A DNA stretch of 64,000 nt from Bos javanicus (lineage: Eukaryota > Chordata > Mammalia > Artiodactyla > Bovidae), in contig NW_026893833.1 in NCBI RefSeq assembly GCF_032452875.1, positions 1-64,000 on the forward strand. Reading direction: 5' to 3'. The notes beneath the pieces were generated by a model that searched no databases, was not told where the DNA came from, and saw nothing but the letters and a program-made list of their open reading frames with translations. Shown piece after piece: positions 50,834 through 64,000 of this stretch. Both the position numbers and the translations under genes were made by a program. How positions within the stretch are numbered: position 1 is the first letter of the stretch; every line of letters begins with the position of its first letter.

Positions 50834-52736
50834 CTGGGCCTGCTGAGCTGCGTGATTACTGTCTGCTCATCTGCTTGACAATTGCCAGCTGAGCTGCACG
50901 ATTCCTGCCTGTCATCTGCTTGACAATTGCCAGCTGTGCTGCGTAATTCCTGCCTGCTCAGCTGCTTGATTATTGCCAGCTGAGCAGCATGATTCCTCAC
51001 ACCTGAGTTCCATGATTATTGCCTGCTGACTGTTTGATTCGTGCCTACTCAGCTCTTTGTTTATTGCCTCCAGAGGCACATGATCAGTGTATGATAGCAA
51101 ACATGATCAGCGCATGATCAGTCACATGATCAGCGCCATTAAGTCACGTGATCACTACATGATAGTCATGTGATCAGTCCATGCTCAGTCACGGTATCAG
51201 TGCATGATCAGCCACGTGATCAGTGCATGATCTGTCACAAGATTAGTGTATGATCATCCACGTGATCAGTGCATGGGCAGTCATGTGATCAGTGCATGAT
51301 ATAGACGTGAACAGTGCATGATCAGTCTCGTGATCAGTGCATGATAGCCACGTGATCAGTGCATGATCAGTCACCTGATGGGTGTATGATCATTCACGTG
51401 ACCTGTACATGGTAGCTACATGATCATTGCATGATCAGCCACGTGAGTAGTTCATGATAGCCACGTGATCACTGCATGATCAGTCACGTGATCAGTGCAT
51501 GATCAGTCATGTGACCAGTACATGGTAGCTGCGTGATCATGGCATGATCAGCCACGTGAGCAGTGCATGATAGCCACGTGATCAGTGCATGATCAGACAC
51601 GAGATCAGTGCATGATCAGTCACGTGATCAGTGCATGATCAGCCACGTGATCAGTGCATGACCAGGCACGTGATCAGTGTATGTCCAGCCAAGTGATCAG
51701 TGCATGATAGCCACGTGATCAGTGCATGATCAGTCACGTGATCAGTGCATGATCAGTTATGTGATCAGTGTATGATCAGCCACGTGATCAGTGCATGATC
51801 AGCCACATGATCAGTGCATGATCAATTACGTGATCAGTGCATGATCAGTCACGTGACCAGTACATGGTAGCTACGTGATCATTGCCTGATCAGCCACGTG
51901 ATCAGTGCATGATAGCCACGTGATCAGTGCATGATAGCCACGTGATCAGTGCATGATCAGTCATGTGATACGTGTGTGATCAGCCACGTGATCAGTGCAT
52001 GATATCCACGTGATCAGTGCATGACAGCCACGTGATCAGTGCATGAGAGCCACGGATCAGTGCATGATCAGTCACGTGATACATGTGTGATCAGCCACGT
52101 GATCAGTGCATGATGAGCCACGTGATCAGTGCAGGATCAATTACGTGATCAGTGCATGATCAGTCACGTGACCAGTACATGGTTGCTACGTGATCGTTGC
52201 ATGATCAGCCACGTGAGCAGAGCATGATAGCCACGTGATCAGTGCATGATCAGTCACGTGATCAGTACATGATCAGTCACGTGAACAGTGCATGATCATT
52301 TACGTGATCTTTGCATGATCAGTCACGTGACCAGTATATGGTTGCTACGTGATCATTCCATGACGAGCCACGTGAGCAGTGCATGATAGCCACGTGATGT
52401 GTGCATGAGTTACGTGAGCAGAGTATGATCAGCCACGTGATCAGTGCATGAGTGCCACGTGATCAGTGCATGATATGTCACGTGACAGGTGTGTGATCAG
52501 CCACGTGAACAGTGCATGTTCAGCCACGTGATCAGTGCATGATAGCCACGTGATCAGTGCATGATCAGTTACGTGAGCAGTGTATGATCAGCCACGTGAT
52601 CAGTGCATGGTCAGACACGTGAACAGTGTATGATCAGCCACGTGATCAGTGCATGATATCCAAGTGATCAGTGCATGATCATCACGTGATCAGTGTATGA
52701 TCAGCCACGTGAACAGTGCATGCTCAGTCACGTGAT
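50834..52736. repeat. HOR unit 26 (1903 bp)
   Basis: Long block 50834-51079. A complete 1.9-kb-class HOR, almost the same as unit 27. One visible difference is CACGAGATCAG near 51,598, where unit 27 has CACGTGATCAG. Confidence 0.9.
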
Positions 52737-54638
52737 CTGGGCCTGCTGAGCTGCGTGATTACTGTCTGCTCATCTGCTTGACAATTGCCAGCTGAGCTGC
52801 ACGATTCCTGCCTGTCATCTGCTTGACAATTGCCAGCTGTGCTGCGTAATTCCTGCCTGCTCAGCTGCTTGATTATTGCCAGCTGAGCAGCATGATTCCT
52901 CACACCTGAGTTCCATGATTATTGCCTGCTGACTGTTTGATTCGTGCCTACTCAGCTCTTTGTTTATTGCCTCCAGAGGCACATGATCAGTGTATGATAG
53001 CAAACATGATCAGCGCATGATCAGTCACATGATCAGCGCCATTAAGTCACGTGATCACTACATGATAGTCATGTGATCAGTCCATGCTCAGTCACGGTAT
53101 CAGTGCATGATCAGCCACGTGATCAGTGCATGATCTGTCACAAGATTAGTGTATGATCATCCACGTGATCAGTGCATGGGCAGTCATGTGATCAGTGCAT
53201 GATATAGACGTGAACAGTGCATGATCAGTCTCGTGATCAGTGCATGATAGCCACGTGATCAGTGCATGATCAGTCACCTGATGGGTGTATGATCATTCAC
53301 GTGACCTGTACATGGTAGCTACATGATCATTGCATGATCAGCCACGTGAGTAGTTCATGATAGCCACGTGATCACTGCATGATCAGTCACGTGATCAGTG
53401 CATGATCAGTCATGTGACCAGTACATGGTAGCTGCGTGATCATGGCATGATCAGCCACGTGAGCAGTGCATGATAGCCACGTGATCAGTGCATGATCAGA
53501 CACGTGATCAGTGCATGATCAGTCACGTGATCAGTGCATGATCAGCCACGTGATCAGTGCATGACCAGGCACGTGATCAGTGTATGTCAGCCAAGTGATC
53601 AGTGCATGATAGCCACGTGATCAGTGCATGATCAGTCACGTGATCAGTGCATGATCAGTTATGTGATCAGTGTATGATCAGCCACGTGATCAGTGCATGA
53701 TCAGCCACATGATCAGTGCATGATCAATTACGTGATCAGTGCATGATCAGTCACGTGACCAGTACATGGTAGCTACGTGATCATTGCATGATCAGCCACG
53801 TGATCAGTGCATGATAGCCACGTGATCAGTGCATGATAGCCACGTGATCAGTGCATGATCAGTCATGTGATACGTGTGTGATCAGCCACGTGATCAGTGC
53901 ATGATATCCACGTGATCAGTGCATGACAGCCACGTGATCAGTGCATGAGAGCCACGGATCAGTGCATGATCAGTCACGTGATACATGTGTGATCAGCCAC
54001 GTGATCAGTGCATGATGAGCCACGTGATCAGTGCAGGATCAATTACGTGATCAGTGCATGATCAGTCACGTGACCAGTACATGGTTGCTACGTGATCGTT
54101 GCATGATCAGCCACGTGAGCAGAGCATGATAGCCACGTGATCAGTGCATGATCAGTCACGTGATCAGTACATGATCAGTCACGTGAACAGTGCATGATCA
54201 TTTACGTGATCTTTGCATGATCAGTCACGTTACCAGTATATGGTTGCTACGTGATCATTCCATGACGAGCCACGTGAGCAGTGCATGATAGCCACGTGAT
54301 GTGTGCATGAGTTACGTGAGCAGAGTATGATCAGCCACGTGATCAGTGCATGAGTGCCACGTGATCAGTGCATGATATGTCACGTGACAGGTGTGTGATC
54401 AGCCACGTGAACAGTGCATGTTCAGCCACGTGATCAGTGCATGATAGCCACGTGATCAGTGCATGATCAGTTACGTGAGCAGTGTATGATCAGCCACGTG
54501 ATCAGTGCATGGTCAGACACGTGAACAGTGTATGATCAGCCACGTGATCAGTGCATGATATCCAAGTGATCAGTGCATGATCATCACGTGATCAGTGTAT
54601 GATCAGCCACGTGAACAGTGCATGCTCAGTCACGTGAT
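52737..54638. repeat. HOR unit 27 (1902 bp)
   Basis: Long block 52737-52982. A complete 1.9-kb-class HOR that can serve as the reference for the right half of the window. It carries GAGAGCCACGGATCAG (one base short of GAGAGCCACGTGATCAG) near 53,947, shared with units 26, 29 and 33. Confidence 0.9.
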
Positions 54639-55996
54639 CTGGGCCTGCTGAGCTGCGTGATTACTGTCTGCTCATCTGCTTGACAATTGCCAGCTGAGCT
54701 GCACGATTCCTGCCTGTCATCTGCTTGACAATTGCCAGCTGTGCTGCGTAATTCCTGCCTGCTCAGCTGCTTGATTATTGCCAGCTGAGCAGCATGATTC
54801 CTCACACCTGAGTTCCATGATTATTGCCTGCTGACTGTTTGATTCGTGCCTACTCAGCTCTTTGTTTATTGCCTCCAGAGGCACATGATCAGTGTATGAT
54901 AGCAAACATGATCAGCGCATGATCAGTCACATGATCAGCGCCATTAAGTCACGTGATCACTACATGATAGTCATGTGATCAGTCCATGCTCAGTCACGGT
55001 ATCAGTGCATGATCAGCCACGTGATCAGTGCATGATCTGTCACAAGATTAGTGTATGATCATCCACGTGATCAGTGCATGGGCAGTCATGTGATCAGTGC
55101 ATGATATAGACGTGATCAGTGCATGATCAGTCTCGTGATCAGTGCATGATAGCCACGTGATCAGTGCATGATCAGTCACCTGATGGGTGTATGATCATTC
55201 ACGTGACCTGTACATGGTAGCTACATGATCATTGCATGATCAGCCACGTGAGTAGTGCATGATAGCCACGTGATCAGTGCATGATCAGTCACGTGATCAG
55301 TGCATGATCAGTCATGTGACCAGTACATGGTAGCTGCGTGATCATGGCATGATCAGCCACGTGATCAGTGCATGATGAGCCACGTGATCAGTGCATGATC
55401 AATTACGTGATCAGTGCATGATCAGTCACGTGACCAGTACATGGTTGCTACGTGATCGTGCATGATCAGCCACGTGATCAGTGCATGATAGCCACGTGAT
55501 CAGTGCATGATCAGTCACGTGATCAGTGCATGATCAGTCACGTGATCAGTGCATGATCATTTACGTGATCAGTGCATGATCAGTCACGTGACCAGTATAT
55601 GGTTGCTACGTGATCATCCATGACGAGCCACGTGAGCAGTGCATGATAGCCACGTGATGTGTGCATGAGTTACGTGAGCAGAGTATGATCAGCCACGTGA
55701 TCAGTGCATGAGTGCCACGTGATCAGTGCATGATATGTCACGTGACAGGTGTGTGATCAGCCACGTGAACAGTGCATGTTCAGCCACGTGATCAGTGCAT
55801 GATAGCCACGTGATCAGTGCATGATCAGTTACGTGAGCAGTGTATGATCAGCCACGTGATCAGTGCATGGTCAGACACGTGAACAGTGTATGATCAGCCA
55901 CGTGATCAGTGCATGATATCCAAGTGATCAGTGCATGATCATCACGTGATCAGTGTATGATCAGCCACGTGAACAGTGCATGCTCAGTCACGTGAT
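54639..55996. repeat. HOR unit 28 (1358 bp, short class of the tail)
   Basis: Long block 54639-54884. About 544 bp are missing compared with unit 27: near 55,350-55,385 the GGCATGATCAG landmark is followed almost at once by GATGAGCCACGTG. The same gap is present in units 30 and 32, which have lengths of 1357 and 1358 bp. Confidence 0.9.
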
Positions 55997-57873
55997 CTGG
56001 GCCTGCTGAGCTGCGTGATTACTGTCTGCTCATCTGCTTGACAATTGCCAGCTGAGCTGCACGATTCCTGCCTGTCATCTGCTTGACAATTGCCAGCTGT
56101 GCTGCGTAATTCCTGCCTGCTCAGCTGCTTGATTATTGCCAGCTGAGCAGCATGATTCCTCACACCTGAGTTCCATGATTATTGCCTGCTGACTGTTTGA
56201 TTCGTGCCTACTCAGCTCTTTGTTTATTGCCTCCAGAGGCACATGATCAGTGTATGATAGCAAACATGATCAGCGCATGATCAGTCACATGATCAGCGCC
56301 ATTAAGTCACGTGATCACTACATGATAGTCATGTGATCAGTCCATGCTCAGTCACGGTATCAGTGCATGATCAGCCACGTGATCAGTGCATGATCTGTCA
56401 CAAGATTAGTGTATGATCATCCACGTGATCAGTGCATGGGCAGTCATGTGATCAGTGCATGATATAGACGTGATCAGTGCATGATCAGTCTCGTGATCAG
56501 TGCATGATAGCCACGTGATCAGTGCATGATCAGTCACCTGATGGGTGTATGATCATTCACGTGACCTGTACATGGTAGCTACATGATCATTGCATGATCA
56601 GCCACGTGAGTAGTTCATGATAGCCACGTGATCACTGCATGATCAGTCACGTGATCAGTGCATGATCAGTCATGTGACCAGTACATGGTAGCTGCGTGAT
56701 CATGGCATGATCAGCCACGTGAGCAGTGCATGATAGCCACGTGATCAGTGCATGATCAGACACGTGATCAGTGCATGATCAGTCACGTGATCAGTGCATG
56801 ATCAGCCACGTGATCAGTGCATGATCAGGCACGTGATCAGTGTATGAGCCAGTGATCAGTGCATGATAGCCACGTGATCAGTGCATGATCAGTCATGTGA
56901 TCAGTGTGATGATCAGCCACGTGATCAGTGCATGATCAGCCACATGATCAGTGCATGATCAATTACGTGATCAGTGCATGATCAGTCACGTGACCAGTAC
57001 ATGGTAGCTACGTGATCATTGCATGATCAGCCACGTGATCAGTGCATGATAGCCACGTGATCAGTGCATGATAGCCACGTGATCAGTGCATGATCAGTCA
57101 TGTGATACGTGTGTGATCAGCCACGTGATCAGTGCATGATATCCACGTGATCAGTGCATGACAGCCACGTGATCAGTGCATGAGAGCCACGGATCAGTGC
57201 ATGATCAGTCACGTGATACATGTGTGATCAGCCACGTGATCAGTGCATGATGAGCCACGTGATCAGTGCAGGATCAATTACGTGATCAGTGCATGATCAG
57301 TCACGTGACCAGTACATGGTTGCTACGTGATCGTTGCATGATCAGCCACGTGAGCAGAGCATGATAGCCACGTGATCAGTGCATGATCAGTCACGTGATC
57401 AGTACATGATCAGTCACGTGAACAGTGCATGATCATTTACGTGATCTTTGCATGATCAGTCACGTGACCAGTATATGGTTGCTACGTGATCATTCCATGA
57501 CGAGCCACGTGAGCAGTGCATGATAGCCACGTGATGTGTGCATGAGTTACGTGAGCAGAGTATGATCAGCCACGTGATCAGTGCATGAGTGCCACGTGAT
57601 CAGTGCATGATATGTCACGTGACAGGTGTGTGATCAGCCACGTGAACAGTGCATGTTCAGCCACGTGATCAGTGCATGATAGCCACGTGATCAGTGCATG
57701 ATCAGTTACGTGAGCAGTGTATGATCAGCCACGTGATCAGTGCATGGTCAGACACGTGAACAGTGTATGATCAGCCACGTGATCAGTGCATGATATCCAA
57801 GTGATCAGTGCATGATCATCACGTGATCAGTGTATGATCAGCCACGTGAACAGTGCATGCTCAGTCACGTGAT
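55997..57873. repeat. HOR unit 29 (1877 bp)
   Basis: Long block 55997-56242. A long-class HOR with all main landmarks, shorter than unit 27 mainly because of small losses near 56,843 (GTATGAGCCAGTGATC) and 56,905 (GTGTGATGATCAG). Confidence 0.89.
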
Positions 57874-59230
57874 CTGGGCCTGCTGAGCTGCGTGATTACT
57901 GTCTGCTCATCTGCTTGACAATTGCCAGCTGAGCTGCACGATTCCTGCCTGTCATCTGCTTGACAATTGCCAGCTGTGCTGCGTAATTCCTGCCTGCTCA
58001 GCTGCTTGATTATTGCCAGCTGAGCAGCATGATTCCTCACACCTGAGTTCCATGATTATTGCCTGCTGACTGTTTGATTCGTGCCTACTCAGCTCTTTGT
58101 TTATTGCCTCCAGAGGCACATGATCAGTGTATGATAGCAAACATGATCAGCGCATGATCAGTCACATGATCAGCGCCATTAAGTCACGTGATCACTACAT
58201 GATAGTCATGTGATCAGTCCATGCTCAGTCACGGTATCAGTGCATGATCAGCCACGTGATCAGTGCATGATCTGTCACAAGATTAGTGTATGATCATCCA
58301 CGTGATCAGTGCATGGGCAGTCATGTGATCAGTGCATGATATAGACGTGATCAGTGCATGATCAGTCTCGTGATCAGTGCATGATAGCCACGTGATCAGT
58401 GCATGATCAGTCACCTGATGGGTGTATGATCATTCACGTGACCTGTACATGGTAGCTACATGATCATTGCATGATCAGCCACGTGAGTAGTGCATGATAG
58501 CCACGTGATCACTGCATGATCAGTCACGTGATCAGTGCATGATCAGTCATGTGACCAGTACATGGTAGCTGCGTGATCATGGCATGATCAGCCACGTGAT
58601 CAGTGCATGATAGCCACGTGATCAGTGCATGATCAATTACGTGATCAGTGCATGATCAGTCACGTGATCAGTACATGGTTGCTACGTGATCGTGCATGAT
58701 CAGCCACGTGATCAGTGCATGATAGCCACGTGATCAGTGCATGATCAGTCACGTGATCAGTGCATGATCAGTCACGTGATCAGTGCATGATCATTTACGT
58801 GATCAGTGCATGATCAGTCACGTGACCAGTATATGGTAGCTACGTGATCATCCATGACGAGCCACGTGAGCAGTGCATGATAGCCACGTGATGTGTGCAT
58901 GAGTTACGTGAGCAGAGTATGATCAGCCACGTGATCAGTGCATGAGTGCCACGTGATCAGTGCATGATATGTCACGTGACAGGTGTGTGATCAGCCACGT
59001 GAACAGTGCATGTTCAGCCACGTGATCAGTGCATGATAGCCACGTGATCAGTGCATGATCAGTTACGTGAGCAGTGTATGATCAGCCACGTGATCAGTGC
59101 ATGGTCAGACACGTGAACAGTGTATGATCAGCCACGTGATCAGTGCATGATATCCAAGTGATCAGTGCATGATCATCACGTGATCAGTGTATGATCAGCC
59201 ACGTGAACAGTGCATGCTCAGTCACGTGAT
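57874..59230. repeat. HOR unit 30 (1357 bp, short class)
   Basis: Long block 57874-58119. Same 544-bp gap as unit 28. At the gap it reads GATAGCCACGTG near 58,609 where units 28 and 32 have GATGAGCCACGTG, and it has ATGGTAGCTACG near 58,832 instead of ATGGTTGCTACG. Confidence 0.89.
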
Positions 59231-60749
59231 CTGGGCCTGCTGAGCTGCGTGATTACTGTCTGCTCATCTGCTTGACAATTGCCAGCTGAGCTGCACGATT
59301 CCTGCCTGTCATCTGCTTGACAATTGCCAGCTGTGCTGCGTAATTCCTGCCTGCTCAGCTGCTTGATTATTGCCAGCTGAGCAGCATGATTCCTCACACC
59401 TGAGTTCCATGATTATTGCCTGCTGACTGTTTGATTCGTGCCTACTCAGCTCTTTGTTTATTGCCTCCAGAGGCACATGATCAGTGTATGATAGCAAACA
59501 TGATCAGCGCATGATCAGTCACATGATCAGCGCCATTAAGTCATGTGATCACTACATGATAGTCATGAGATCAGTCCATGCTCAGTCACGGTATCAGTGC
59601 ATGATCAGCCACGTGATCAGTGCATGATCTGTCACATGATTAGTGTATGATCATCCACGTGATCAGTGCATGGGCAGTCATGTGATCAGTGCATGATATA
59701 GACGTGATCAGTGCATGATCAGTCACGTGATCAGTGCATGATAGCCACGTGATCAGTGCATGATCAGTCACCTGATGGGTGTATGATCATTCACGTGACC
59801 TGTACATGGTAGCTACATGATCATTGCATGATCAGCCAAGTGAGTAGTGCATGATAGCCACGTGATCACTGCATGATCAGTCACGTGATCAGTGCATGAT
59901 CAGTCATGTGACCAGTACATGGTAGCTGCGTGATCATGGCATGATCAGCCACGTGATCAGTGCATGATAGCCACGTGATCAGTGCATGATCAGTCATGTG
60001 ATACGTGTGTGATCAGCCACGTGATCAGTGCATGATCAGCCACGTGATCAGTGCATGATAGCCACGTGATCAGTGCATGATCAGTCACGTGATACATGTG
60101 TGATCAGCCACGTGATCAGTGCATGATGAGCCACGTGATCAGTGCATGATCAATTACGTGATCAGTGCATGATCAGTCACGTGACCAGTACATGGTTGCT
60201 ACGTGATCGTTGCATGATCAGCCACGTGAGCAGAGCATGATAGCCACGTGATCAGTGCATGATCAGTCACGTGATCAGTACATGATCAGTCACGTGAACA
60301 GTGCATGATCATTTACGTGATCAGTGCATGATCAGTCACGTGACCAGTATATGGTAGCTACGTGATCATTCCATGACGAGCCACGTGAGCAGTGCATGAT
60401 AGCCACGTGATGTGTGCATGAGTTACGTGAGCAGAGTATGATCAGCCACGTGATCAGTGCATGAGTGCCACGTGATCAGTGCATGATATGTCACGTGACA
60501 GGTGTGTGATCAGCCACGTGAACAGTGCATGTTCAGCCACGTGATCAGTGCATGATAGCCACGTGATCAGTGCATGATCAGTTACGTGAGCAGTGTATGA
60601 TCAGCCACGTGATCAGTGCATGGTCAGACACGTGAACAGTGTATGATCAGCCACGTGATCAGTGCATGATATCCAAGTGATCAGTGCATGATCATCACGT
60701 GATCAGTGTATGATCAGCCACGTGAACAGTGCATGCTCAGTCACGTGAT
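59231..60749. repeat. HOR unit 31 (1519 bp)
   Basis: Long block 59231-59476. It has a different internal deletion of roughly 380 bp: near 59,960-60,010 it runs from GATAGCCACGTG into CATGTGATACGTG. Private marks after the block are AAGTCATGTGATC near 59,538 and CATGAGATCAG near 59,566. Confidence 0.89.
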
Positions 60750-62107
60750 CTGGGCCTGCTGAGCTGCGTGATTACTGTCTGCTCATCTGCTTGACAATTG
60801 CCAGCTGAGCTGCACGATTCCTGCCTGTCATCTGCTTGACAATTGCCAGCTGTGCTGCGTAATTCCTGCCTGCTCAGCTGCTTGATTATTGCCAGCTGAG
60901 CAGCATGATTCCTCACACCTGAGTTCCATGATTATTGCCTGCTGACTGTTTGATTCGTGCCTACTCAGCTCTTTGTTTATTGCCTCCAGAGGCACATGAT
61001 CAGTGTATGATAGCAAACATGATCAGTGCATGATCAGTCACATGATCAGCGCCATTAAGTCACGTGATCACTACATGATAGTCATGTGATCAGTCCATGC
61101 TCAGTCACGGTATCAGTGCATGATCAGCCACGTGATCAGTGCATGATCTGTCACATGATTAGTGTATGATCATCCACGTGATCAGTGCATGGGCAGTCAT
61201 GTGATCAGTGCATGATATAGACGTGATCAGTGCATGATCAGTCTCGTGATCAGTGCATGATAGCCACGTGATCAGTGCATGATCAGTCACCTGATGGGTG
61301 TATGATCATTCACGTGACCTGTACATGGTAGCTACATGATCATTGCATGATCAGCCACGTGAGTAGTGCATGATAGCCACGTGATCAGTGCATGATCAGT
61401 CACGTGATCAGTGCATGATCAGTCATGTGACCAGTACATGGTAGCTGCGTGATCATGGCATGATCAGCCACGTGATCAGTGCATGATGAGCCACGTGATC
61501 AGTGCATGATCAATTACGTGATCAGTGCATGATCAGTCACGTGATCAGTACATGGTTGCTACGTGATCGTGCATGATCAGCCACGTGATCAGTGCATGAT
61601 AGCCACGTGATCAGTGCATGATCAGTCACGTGATCAGTACATGATCAGTCACGTGAACAGTGCATGATCATTTACGTGATCAGTGCATGATCAGTCACGT
61701 GACCAGTATATGGTTGCTACGTGATCATCCATGACGAGCCACGTGAGCAGTGCATGATAGCCACGTGATGTGTGCATGAGTTACGTGAGCAGAGTATGAT
61801 CAGCCACGTGATCAGTGCATGAGTGCCACGTGATCAGTGCATGATATGTCACGTGACAGGTGTGTGATCAGCCACGTGAACAGTGCATGTTCAGCCACGT
61901 GATCAGTGCATGATAGCCACGTGATCAGTGCATGATCAGTTACGTGAGCAGTGTATGATCAGCCACGTGATCAGTGCATGGTCAGACACGTGAACAGTGT
62001 ATGATCAGCCACGTGATCAGTGCATGATATCCAAGTGATCAGTGCATGATCATCACGTGATCAGTGTATGATCAGCCACGTGAACAGTGCATGCTCAGTC
62101 ACGTGAT
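60750..62107. repeat. HOR unit 32 (1358 bp, short class)
   Basis: Long block 60750-60995. Same 544-bp gap and total length as unit 28. It differs from unit 28 in ATGATCAGTGCATG just after the block (usually ATGATCAGCGCATG) and in CACATGATTAGTG near 61,151, which unit 31 also has. Confidence 0.9.
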
Positions 62108-64000
62108 CTGGGCCTGCTGAGCTGCGTGATTACTGTCTGCTCATCTGCTTGACAATTGCCAGCTGAGCTGCACGATTCCTGCCTGTCATCTGCTTGACAA
62201 TTGCCAGCTGTGCTGCGTAATTCCTGCCTGCTCAGCTGCTTGATTATTGCCAGCTGAGCAGCATGATTCCTCACACCTGAGTTCCATGATTATTGCCTGC
62301 TGACTGTTTGATTCGTGCCTACTCAGCTCTTTGTTTATTGCCTCCAGAGGCACATGATCAGTGTATGATAGCAAACATGATCAGCGCATGATCAGTCACA
62401 TGATCAGCGCCATTAAGTCACGTGATCACTACATGATAGTCATGTGATCAGTCCATGCTCAGTCACGGTATCAGTGCATGATCAGCCACGTGATCAGTGC
62501 ATGATCTGTCACAAGATTAGTGTATGATCATCCACGTGATCAGTGCATGGGCAGTCATGTGATCAGTGCATGATATAGACGTGAACAGTGCATGATCAGT
62601 CTCGTGATCAGTGCATGATAGCCACGTGATCAGTGCATGATCAGTCACCTGATGGGTGTATGATCATTCACGTGACCTGTACATGGTAGCTACATGATCA
62701 TTGCATGATCAGCCACGTGAGTAGTTCATGATAGCCACGTGATCACTGCATGATCAGTCACGTGATCAGTGCATGATCAGTCATGTGACCAGTACATGGT
62801 AGCTGCGTGATCATGGCATGATCAGCCACGTGAGCAGTGCATGATAGCCACGTGATCAGTGCATGATCAGACACGTGATCAGTGCATGATCAGTCACGTG
62901 ATCAGTGCATGATCAGCCACGTGATCAGTGCATGACCAGGCACGTGATCAGTGTATGTCAGCCAGTGATCAGTGCATGATAGCCACGTGATCAGTGCATG
63001 ATCAGCCACGTGATCAGTGCATGATCAGTTATGTGATCAGTGTATGATCAGCCACGTGATCAGTGCATGATCAGCCACATGATCAGTGCATGATCAATTA
63101 CGTGATCAGTGCATGATCAGTCACGTGACCAGTACATGGTAGCTACGTGATCATTGCATGATCAGCCACGTGATCAGTGCATGATAGCCACGTGATCAGT
63201 GCATGATAGCCACGTGATCAGTGCATGATCAGTCATGTGATACGTGTGTGATCAGCCACGTGATCAGTGCATGATATCCACGTGATCAGTGCATGACAGC
63301 CACGTGATCAGTGCATGAGAGCCACGGATCAGTGCATGATCAGTCACGTGATACATGTGTGATCAGCCACGTGATCAGTGCATGATGAGCCACGTGATCA
63401 GTGCAGGATCAATTACGTGATCAGTGCATGATCAGTCACGTGACCAGTACATGGTTGCTACGTGATCGTTGCATGATCAGCCACGTGAGCAGAGCATGAT
63501 AGCCACGTGGTCAGTGCATGATCAGTCACGTGATCAGTACATGATCAGTCACGTGAACAGTGCATGATCATTTACGTGATCTTTGCATGATCAGTCACGT
63601 TACCAGTATATGGTTGCTACGTGATCATTCCATGACGAGCCACGTGAGCAGTGCATGATAGCCACGTGATGTGTGCATGAGTTACGTGAGCAGAGTATGA
63701 TCAGCCACGTGATCAGTGCATGAGTGCCACGTGATCAGTGCATGATATGTCACGTGACAGGTGTGTGATCAGCCACGTGAACAGTGCATGTTCAGCCACG
63801 TGATCAGTGCATGATAGCCACGTGATCAGTGCATGATCAGTTACGTGAGCAGTGTATGATCAGCCACGTGATCAGTGCATGGTCAGACACGTGAACAGTG
63901 TATGATCAGCCACGTGATCAGTGCATGATATCCAAGTGATCAGTGCATGATCATCACGTGATCAGTGTATGATCAGCCACGTGAACAGTGCATGCTCAGT
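62108..64000. repeat. HOR unit 33 (at least 1893 bp, cut by the window edge)
   Basis: Long block 62108-62353. The body follows unit 27. The window stops at GCTCAGT, which normally stands about a dozen bases before the next block, so the full unit is likely close to 1.9 kb. It keeps the CACGTGGTCAGTG and CACGTTACCAG variants that several neighbouring tail units have lost. Confidence 0.9.

Larger units (their letters stand above)
1..64000. repeat. Satellite DNA array of a 23-bp E-box monomer, with higher-order repeats
   Basis: Every part of the window can be read as 22-23-bp monomers or diverged relatives of them. No unique sequence over a few bases was seen, and both edges lie inside the array, so its true length is unknown. 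By length there are on the order of 2,700 monomers. TGA and TCA triplets inside TGATCA, read in a 23-bp register that is not a multiple of three, close all frames quickly, so the array cannot encode protein outside the diverged blocks. The features below give the HOR units, super-repeats and junctions. The family is not one I recognise; alpha satellite and telomeric repeats are excluded by sequence. Confidence 0.97.
41033..64000. repeat. Homogeneous tail (HOR units 21-33)
   Basis: The 13 HORs here differ less from each other and from consensus than those at 1-37,000. Lengths settle near 1.8-1.9 kb (units 22-27), then alternate 1358, 1877, 1357, 1519, 1358 and at least 1893 bp (units 28-33). 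From unit 24 all blocks are the 246-bp form. This suggests more recent expansion than the left part, or a collapse of variants during assembly. Confidence 0.8.

Noticed and set aside
1..64000. CRISPR array
   Set aside because: The units are directly contiguous and the sequence between conserved motifs is conserved too, so there are no unique spacers; no cas-like gene is present.
1..64000. Bacterial or viral origin with iterons
   Set aside because: Iteron sets are short and sit beside a replication gene. Here the array has no genes over 64 kb and shows a nested HOR structure typical of eukaryotic satellites.

Overview
The whole 64 kb window is one uninterrupted satellite DNA array. I found no protein-coding gene, RNA gene, transposon or other unique sequence. 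The basic unit is a monomer of about 23 bp (22-bp variants are common) that carries one CACGTG and two TGATCA palindromes. A long array with several nested repeat periods and no coding capacity points to a eukaryotic chromosome, probably a heterochromatic domain. CpG-decay variants of CACGTG (CACATG, CATGTG) suggest a DNA-methylating genome. I cannot name the organism and I do not recognise this satellite family.

The array has at least three levels. Level 1 is the 23-bp monomer. Level 2 is a higher-order repeat (HOR) of about 1.16 to 3.18 kb. Each HOR starts with a block of about 201 or 246 bp that lacks CACGTG, followed by an ordered series of monomer variants. There are 33 blocks, and each is itself built of strongly diverged 22-23-bp monomers, so it is not a foreign insertion. 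Level 3 is a super-repeat of five or six HORs (10 to 12 kb), seen three times at 6787-18954, 18955-28969 and 28970-41032. The HOR lengths recur in order and matching HORs share private indels and substitutions.

Layout: 1-6786 holds a partial HOR tail and HORs 1-3. 6787-41032 holds the three super-repeats, including a recent 10,015-bp tandem duplication (about 16.24-26.25 kb and 26.25-36.27 kb) whose junction lies within 26112-26252. 41033-64000 is a more homogeneous tail: HORs near 1.8-1.9 kb, then an alternation of 1.36-kb and longer HORs. Parts of 37.5-43.5 kb are almost pure consensus monomer, which may be biological homogenisation or an assembly artefact.

There are no genes to work together here. 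The functional possibilities are structural: dense E-box/CDEI-like sites that could bind bHLH proteins, one CpG per monomer, and closely spaced palindromes. The short minus-strand open frames inside the blocks start at TTG, have a stop just upstream, and are best read as by-products of lower stop-codon density.
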